From QHWK01 sp035315685 (lineage in GTDB: Bacteria > Acidobacteriota > Vicinamibacteria > Vicinamibacterales > CAVVIG01): 11,668 bases of DNA. Numbering within the stretch: position 1 is the first letter of the stretch; the number at the start of each line of letters is the position of its first letter. The stretch spans positions 1-11,668 of the forward strand of contig DATFXR010000069.1 in NCBI GenBank assembly GCA_035315685.1, written 5' to 3'. The notes under the pieces were generated by a model that was not told the origin of the DNA, searched no databases, and worked only from the letters and a program-made list of their open reading frames with translations. Shown piece after piece: positions 7,615-11,668 of this stretch. The position numbers were made by a program, and so were the translations under genes.

Positions 7615-8499
7615 CTACGGCTGCTTCGGCGGCGAGCGTCGCTGTGCGGCGACGTACGCCTTCACGACGTCGAGCACGTACTCCTGGCACGCCGGACCAG
7701 TCGTCGCATCGTACGACCCGCCATTGGTGATGTTGTTGGAGACGACGCGGATGCCGAGAAACGGAATGTCGAAGAGGCCCGCAATCTGCGCCGCTGACGC
7801 GGTCTCCATTTCCTCAGCCGCCGTGCCGAACCGATCGTGGAACTGCTGGATGCGGTCGAGCTCGCTGTTCCAGATTTCGCTCGAGCCGATCACACCGTCG
7901 ATGACGCGGCCCTTGCGGTAGCGACTCCCCACGCTGCGCGCGGCGGCGAGCAATCCCTCGTCGGCGCGAAAGCGCCGCATCGATCGCGCATTTGGATCGT
8001 TGCCGGCGCTCCCCTCGGACCGCATCAGATCCAGCGGCATCCACTCCTCGAAGCTGCTGCCACGCCCGCGCGCGCGGAACCCGGTCTTGAACGATCCGAG
8101 GTTGACCGCGTCGGTGCCAAGCACGATATCGAAGACGTGGAGATCCGGTTCGTGTCCGCCGGCGGTTCCCTGGTTGATGATCGCGATCGGGGTGTACCGC
8201 TCGGCGGCGAGGACGGTGGCTGCGGCGGCGTTCGACATGCCCTTGAGCGTCTTCGACACGATCACCGGATAGCCATCGACGGTGCCGCGCCAGAAGGTCC
8301 ACCCTTTGACCTTCTCTTCCTCGCCATGATCGAGGGCGGCGGCCAGGCTCCGGATCTCGATATCCATCGCACCCTGGACGATCACTGGTCGCGCCGACGC
8401 GGCGGCCGGTGCGGGCCCCGCAGGCTCGCGCGCAATGCAGCCGGTCAGCCAGGCGGCCGCCAGTATCGACGTCCCAATCGTCAGACGCGCTGCGCGCAT
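7615..8499 (-). CDS. Lipoprotein purine nucleosidase, MTAN/phosphorylase superfamily
   Basis: A 294-residue protein with a lipoprotein signal peptide: lipobox LTGC at 18-21, so Cys21 would be lipidated and the enzyme anchored outside the cytoplasm. The rest is a phosphorylase superfamily-1 domain (PF01048 type) close to 5'-methylthioadenosine/S-adenosylhomocysteine nucleosidase: GAMDIEI with E48, INQGTAGG (108-115), EEMETASAAQIA with E230/E232, and GIRVVSNNITNGG (249-261). In classical MTAN the motif here is SD, whose Asp protonates the adenine N7. This protein has Asn (N255), as in enzymes acting on 6-oxopurines or futalosine, so the base preferred may not be adenine. Expected reaction is hydrolysis of a purine nucleoside to base plus ribose derivative. 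Start ATG has only a weak GAGG close by. It converges with the GT-C/BACON gene (32-bp gap) and diverges from the purine permease (39-bp gap). Confidence 0.85.
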   Translation of the reverse strand: MRAARLTIGTSILAAAWLTGCIAREPAGPAPAAASARPVIVQGAMDIEIRSLAAALDHGEEEKVKGWTFWRGTVDGYPVIVSKTLKGMSNAAAATVLAAERYTPIAIINQGTAGGHEPDLHVFDIVLGTDAVNLGSFKTGFRARGRGSSFEEWMPLDLMRSEGSAGNDPNARSMRRFRADEGLLAAARSVGSRYRKGRVIDGVIGSSEIWNSELDRIQQFHDRFGTAAEEMETASAAQIAGLFDIPFLGIRVVSNNITNGGSYDATTGPACQEYVLDVVKAYVAAQRRSPPKQP

Positions 8500-8538
8500 G
8501 CCTCAGAAGTCCGGGGCGGTGAACGCGGGGATGGTAGC

Positions 8539-9837
8539 ATGCGCACCTCCGTGCCGCGGCCTGCCGTTCCCGTCGATCGCCCGCTCTACGCCGACGTCAT
8601 CGGTGGCGTCACGACCTTCTTCACGATGGCGTACATCGTTGTCGTCAACCCGGCGATCCTGTCGACGGCCGGGACCGGCATGCCGTTTTCCGGCGCGCTG
8701 ACGGCAACGGTGCTCGTCGCCAGCAGCATGACGCTGCTGATGGGCCTCTACGCGCGGTTGCCATTCGCCGTGGCGCCGGGCATGGGACTCAACGCCTTCT
8801 TCGCGTTCACGATCGTGCTCCAGAACAAGGTGCCGTGGCAGACGGCGCTCGGGATGGTGTTCTGGGCCGGCGTGCTGTTTCTACTCGTCTCGACAACGCC
8901 ACTTCGGGAGCGGATCGCGCTGGCGATTCCTGCGGCGTTGCGATCGGCCGCTGCGGCAGGCATCGGCCTGTTGCTCACGTTCATCGGTCTCAGAAACGCC
9001 GGCCTCGTCGTCGGCGATCCGGCGACGCTCGTCCGCATGGGCGTGCTCGATCATCGCGCCGCGTTCATGCTTCTCGGCATCCTCATCGCCGCCGCGCTGA
9101 TGCGACGCCACAATCCGCTCGCCTTCCTCAGCGCGATCGCATCGGTGGCGGCGCTCGCATGGGCGCTCGGGCTCGCGCCCCGGCCGGCGCAGCTCGTCAG
9201 CGCGCCGGACGTCTCGTCGACGTTCCTCGCGCTCGACGTCCGCGGCGCGCTGAAGCTCGCGCTGCTGCCGTCGATTCTCGCCATCCTGTTCACCGATCTG
9301 TTCGATTCGCTGTCGACCTTCATCGGCGTCGCGACGGCCGCCGGCCTCACCGGGCCGGACGGCAGCCCGATCAACCTGCGGCGCGGCCTGATCGTCGACG
9401 CGCTCGCAACGCTCACGTCGGGGCTGGCCGGGACATCTCCGGGAACGGCGTACGTCGAAAGCATCGCGGGCATCCACATGGGCGGACGGACCGGCCGCGC
9501 GTCAGTGGTCACCGCACTCTGCTTTCTGCCCTGCTTTTTCCTGGCACCGCTGGCCGCAGCGGTGCCCGCCTACGCGACTGCAGCCGTGCTCGTCCTGGTC
9601 GGCGTCTCGATGTTCCACTCGATCGCGACGATCGAGTTCTCGCGAATCGAGGACGCGCTGCCGGCGTTCGTGACGGTCGTCCTGATTCCGCTCACCGTGT
9701 CGATCACGCAGGGTCTCTTGTGGGGATTCGTGCTGCATACGCTGCTCTACGCGATCGTCGGCCGCTGGCGCGAGGTCAGCGTGACGCTCTGGCTGCTGTC
9801 GGCGCTGTCAGCCGGGTTGCTGATGATCGGTCATTGA
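8539..9837 (+). CDS. AzgA/PbuG-type purine nucleobase permease (NCS2 superfamily)
   Basis: A 432-residue inner-membrane permease, the usual length for the AzgA-like branch of NCS2 transporters, which import adenine, hypoxanthine or guanine with protons. Family blocks are present in order: DVIGGVTTFFTMAYIVVVNP (19-38), MPFSGALTATVLV (48-60), APGMGLNAFFAF (79-90), FTDLFDSLSTFIGVA (251-265), GTSPGTAYVESIAGI (298-312) and GGRTG (315-319). The FDSLSTFIG and TAYVES segments are the substrate-binding region in relatives. The reading frame stays open far upstream, but the ATG at 8539 is preferred: the family N-terminus begins just after it, the upstream part is antisense to the nucleosidase, and a weak GGGGA lies 7 nt before it. 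It is divergent from the nucleosidase and followed by the palindromic element and the deaminase, so it likely imports the freed base. Base specificity is not readable. Confidence 0.92.
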   Translation: MRTSVPRPAVPVDRPLYADVIGGVTTFFTMAYIVVVNPAILSTAGTGMPFSGALTATVLVASSMTLLMGLYARLPFAVAPGMGLNAFFAFTIVLQNKVPWQTALGMVFWAGVLFLLVSTTPLRERIALAIPAALRSAAAAGIGLLLTFIGLRNAGLVVGDPATLVRMGVLDHRAAFMLLGILIAAALMRRHNPLAFLSAIASVAALAWALGLAPRPAQLVSAPDVSSTFLALDVRGALKLALLPSILAILFTDLFDSLSTFIGVATAAGLTGPDGSPINLRRGLIVDALATLTSGLAGTSPGTAYVESIAGIHMGGRTGRASVVTALCFLPCFFLAPLAAAVPAYATAAVLVLVGVSMFHSIATIEFSRIEDALPAFVTVVLIPLTVSITQGLLWGFVLHTLLYAIVGRWREVSVTLWLLSALSAGLLMIGH

Positions 9838-9856
9838 TGTCTGTCGACCAGCGCGC

Positions 9857-9913
9857 ACGTAGAGTCCGGCTTCAGCCGGACTCAGATGGCCCGCCTGAAG
9901 GCGGACGCTACGT
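9857..9913. repeat. 57-bp nested palindromic element (REP/MITE-like)
   Basis: Outer arms ACGTAGAGTCCG (9857-9868) and CGGACGCTACGT (9902-9913) are inverted repeats matching 11 of 12 positions. Inside lie two hairpins: GAGTCCGGCT/AGCCGGACTC (9862-9871, 9874-9883, perfect 10 bp) and CCGCCT/AGGCGG (9891-9896, 9899-9904, perfect 6 bp), joined by CAGATGG. The whole can fold as two adjacent hairpins or as a three-way cruciform. It begins 19 bp after the permease stop and has no T-run, so it is not a typical intrinsic terminator. The design fits a dispersed extragenic palindrome, and I recall similar sequences as common in Vicinamibacteria-type genomes. Only one copy is in this window, so multicopy status is inferred. 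Confidence 0.75.
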
Positions 9914-9974
9914 ATCATGAACGTGCTTGCCGGCGCGTCGGACCAGTCGCGCCAGCGAGTGGTGCTCGCCGTCA

Positions 9975-9980
9975 TACAAT
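9975..9980 (+). promoter_or_regulatory. Candidate -10 box of the deaminase-CYTH gene
   Basis: TACAAT matches TATAAT at 5 of 6 positions. It ends 9 nt before the GTG at 9990, so transcription would start at or within a few bases of the start codon, consistent with a leaderless mRNA. No convincing -35 lies 16-18 nt upstream. Confidence 0.3.
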
Positions 9981-9989
9981 CGGTTGTCC

Positions 9990-11668
9990 GTGCCGACCTG
10001 CGACCTCCGCCTGACCAACGCCCTCGTCCTGACGATGGACGAACAATTCGCGGTGCATCGGCCCGGCGCCGTCGCGATCAGCGGCGACACGATCGTCGCG
10101 GTCGGCGCCGAGGCCGACGCGTCCATCGCCGCGGAAACCATCGACTGTCAAGGCCGCGTCGTGATGCCGGGCCTGATCAACGCGCACACTCACGTGCCGA
10201 TGACGCTCCTCCGCGGACTGGCCGACGATCTGCGCCTCGACGTGTGGCTGATGGGCTACATGATGCCGGTCGAGCGCGAGTTCGTGAATCCGGATTTCGT
10301 CACGCTCGGCACCAAGCTCGGATGCGCGGAAATGATTCGGTCCGGCGTCACCTGCTTCGCCGACATGTACTACTTCGAGGACGCGATCGCGCAGGCGACC
10401 GCCGACGCGGGCATGCGCGCGCTGTGTGCGCAAACGGTGCTCCGATTTCCGACGCCTGACGCCACGAGCTACGAAGATTCGCTGGCGCGCGCGCGCGCCT
10501 TCATCGAGAAATGGCGCGGTCATCCGCTGATCGTTCCGGCGCCAGCGCCGCACGCGCCGTACACCTGTACGCCGGAGATCCTGCGCGCCTGCGCGGAGCT
10601 GGCCGTCGAATACGACGTGCCGCTGCACATTCACCTCGCCGAGACGACGCTCGAGGTCGAGAACTCGCGCCGCGAGCACGGCATGCCGGTGGTGCCCTGG
10701 GTGAAGAAGCAGGGGCTGTTCGACGCCAAGGTGCTCGCGGCGCACTGCGTCCACATAGACGAGGGCGAGATCCGCGCGCTGAAGAACTTCAATGCCGGCG
10801 TCGCCCACAACCCGACCAGCAATCTCAAACTCGGCGCCGGTATCGCGCCGGTGGCGCGGATGCTGGATCTCGGCGTGAACGTCGGCATCGGCACCGACGG
10901 CGCGGCGTCGAACAACGACCTCGACATGTTCGAAGAGGTGCGGCTGGCGGCTCTGCTCGCCAAGGGAGGCGCCCCGTCCGGCGGCGATCCGACCGCGGTT
11001 CCCGCCCGTTTGGCGCTGGCAATGGCGACGCGCCTCGGCGCGCGCGCGCTGCACGTCGATCGCCTCACCGGATCGCTGGAGCCCGGCAAGCGCGCCGACC
11101 TCATCGTCGTCGACCTCGAACGCTTGCACAACGTTCCCGCATTCGATCGCGATCCGAGCGCCGTCTACGCGCAGATCGTCTACGCGTCGAAATCGACCGA
11201 CGTCGTCGACGTGATGTGCAATGGCCGGTGGCTGATGCGTGATCGCGCGCTGCTGACGCTCGACGAGCGCGCGTTGCACGATGCGGCGCGCGCGCAGGCG
11301 AAACGCGTCGACCTGTTCCTCACTGGCCGCGAAGTCAGCGTGCTGCAAAAGCTCGTCGCGGTCGGAGGCGCCGTCGAGCAGGAATCGTTCGAGGTGCAGG
11401 TCAAGGCGCGCCTCACGTCAGAGGCGCCAGCCCTCGCCGCGCTCGCCAACCGTCAGGTGACCGTCGTGCGATCGAGCCATTATCACCAGTACGACACCTA
11501 CTGGTCGTTCGACGATCCGGAGCAGGGCTGGCTGCGCTTTCGTGAGGACGAATTCCTCGACCAGGACGGCAACGTGACCGGCGCGCGCTCGCGGCTGACG
11601 CTGACCGGCCGGACCCGGGAAGAAGAGTTCGGCGCGGTGCTGCTGTTCCGATCGCGCTATCTCGCGCC
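9990..11668 (+). CDS. mtaD: MTA/SAH deaminase-type amidohydrolase fused to a CYTH domain (3' end outside window)
   Basis: The frame runs from GTG 9990 (alternative in-frame TTG 9984) to the window end: 559 residues, no stop. Residues 1 to about 445 are a metal-dependent amidohydrolase of the MtaD/TRZ/ATZ group: MPGLINAHTH with H66 and H68, HIHLAE with H215 and E218, AHCVHID with H252, GTDGAASNNDLDMFEE with D303, then GSLEPGKRADLIVVDL. The full metal and catalytic set is present, so it should deaminate 5'-methylthioadenosine, S-adenosylhomocysteine or a similar adenosine derivative to the inosine form in the cytoplasm. MtaD enzymes normally end near here. Instead, after a short linker, residues from about 465 resemble a CYTH domain: FEVQVKARL (467-475), YDTYW (501-505), WLRFRED (514-520), SRLTLTG (534-540) and REEEF (543-547). 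The CYTH signature ExExK reads EVQVK, and a usual Lys after the LT motif is absent. No Shine-Dalgarno is visible. Exact nucleoside specificity is uncertain. Confidence 0.88.
   Translation, partial: MPTCDLRLTNALVLTMDEQFAVHRPGAVAISGDTIVAVGAEADASIAAETIDCQGRVVMPGLINAHTHVPMTLLRGLADDLRLDVWLMGYMMPVEREFVNPDFVTLGTKLGCAEMIRSGVTCFADMYYFEDAIAQATADAGMRALCAQTVLRFPTPDATSYEDSLARARAFIEKWRGHPLIVPAPAPHAPYTCTPEILRACAELAVEYDVPLHIHLAETTLEVENSRREHGMPVVPWVKKQGLFDAKVLAAHCVHIDEGEIRALKNFNAGVAHNPTSNLKLGAGIAPVARMLDLGVNVGIGTDGAASNNDLDMFEEVRLAALLAKGGAPSGGDPTAVPARLALAMATRLGARALHVDRLTGSLEPGKRADLIVVDLERLHNVPAFDRDPSAVYAQIVYASKSTDVVDVMCNGRWLMRDRALLTLDERALHDAARAQAKRVDLFLTGREVSVLQKLVAVGGAVEQESFEVQVKARLTSEAPALAALANRQVTVVRSSHYHQYDTYWSFDDPEQGWLRFREDEFLDQDGNVTGARSRLTLTGRTREEEFGAVLLFRSRYLA

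Larger units (their letters stand above)
9838..9989 (+). other. Intergenic region between permease and deaminase
   Basis: A 152-bp non-coding stretch holding the nested palindromic element (9857-9913) and, further right, a TACAAT that may be the -10 box of the deaminase gene. An ATG at 9917 opens a 180-codon frame that only shadows the deaminase in another frame. Confidence 0.5.

Noticed and set aside
7837..8538. Upstream extension of the permease reading frame
   Set aside because: It is antisense to the nucleosidase gene and has no transporter-like sequence; the family N-terminus begins just after ATG 8539.
9857..9913. Reading the palindrome as a Rho-independent terminator of the permease
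   Set aside because: No T-tract follows in either direction, and the nested double-hairpin layout fits a dispersed palindromic repeat better.
8835..9920. 361-codon plus-strand frame inside the permease gene
   Set aside because: Arg/Ala-rich frame-shifted shadow of the permease, with no hydrophobic pattern or known motif.
9917..10459. 180-codon ATG-started frame overlapping the deaminase start
   Set aside because: Shadow in another frame with Arg-rich translation; the amidohydrolase frame carries the motifs.
9972..11348. Long open frame (458 codons) on the minus strand opposite the deaminase
   Set aside because: Antisense to a gene with a complete amidohydrolase motif set; the translation is rich in Arg, His and Asp with no domain, as expected from codon bias in GC-rich DNA.

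Overview
The window is GC-rich bacterial DNA, dense in genes on both strands. The gene families and the intergenic palindrome suggest an Acidobacteriota genome of the Vicinamibacteria type. This is judged from sequence style and remembered family abundance, not from any marker gene. I see no rRNA, tRNA, CRISPR array, transposase or phage gene.

Left part (1-4513, all minus strand): an exported metallo-beta-lactamase-fold hydrolase (10-1005) lies downstream of a tight two-gene unit (4-bp gap) of integral membrane GT-C-type proteins. The upstream gene of the pair (2975-4513) is PIG-V/mannosyltransferase-like. The downstream one (1279-2970) is a less well characterised family.

Middle (4514-7582): a 516-bp divergent intergenic region carries a good sigma70-like promoter facing right. 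It precedes an 850-residue protein that joins an AftB-like GT-C membrane domain to a helical linker, a BACON-type domain and a PKD-like domain. Together 1279-7582 holds three different GT-C membrane proteins, which points to building or decorating an extracytoplasmic glycan with lipid-linked sugar donors. Donor and acceptor cannot be read from the sequence.

Right part (7583-11668): a purine nucleoside salvage group. A lipoprotein nucleosidase of the MTAN/phosphorylase superfamily (minus) is divergent, over only 39 bp, from an AzgA-type purine permease (plus). After a 57-bp nested palindromic element comes an MTA/SAH-deaminase-type amidohydrolase that runs without a stop into a CYTH (class IV adenylate cyclase/triphosphatase) domain, cut by the window end. 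A reasonable model is that nucleosides are cleaved outside the cytoplasm, the free base is imported, and a related adenosine derivative is deaminated inside. What the CYTH domain does is open.

The strongest candidates for something undescribed are the deaminase-CYTH fusion, whose signature motif is altered, and the GT-C/BACON/PKD fusion. The nested palindrome is probably a genome-wide repeat.
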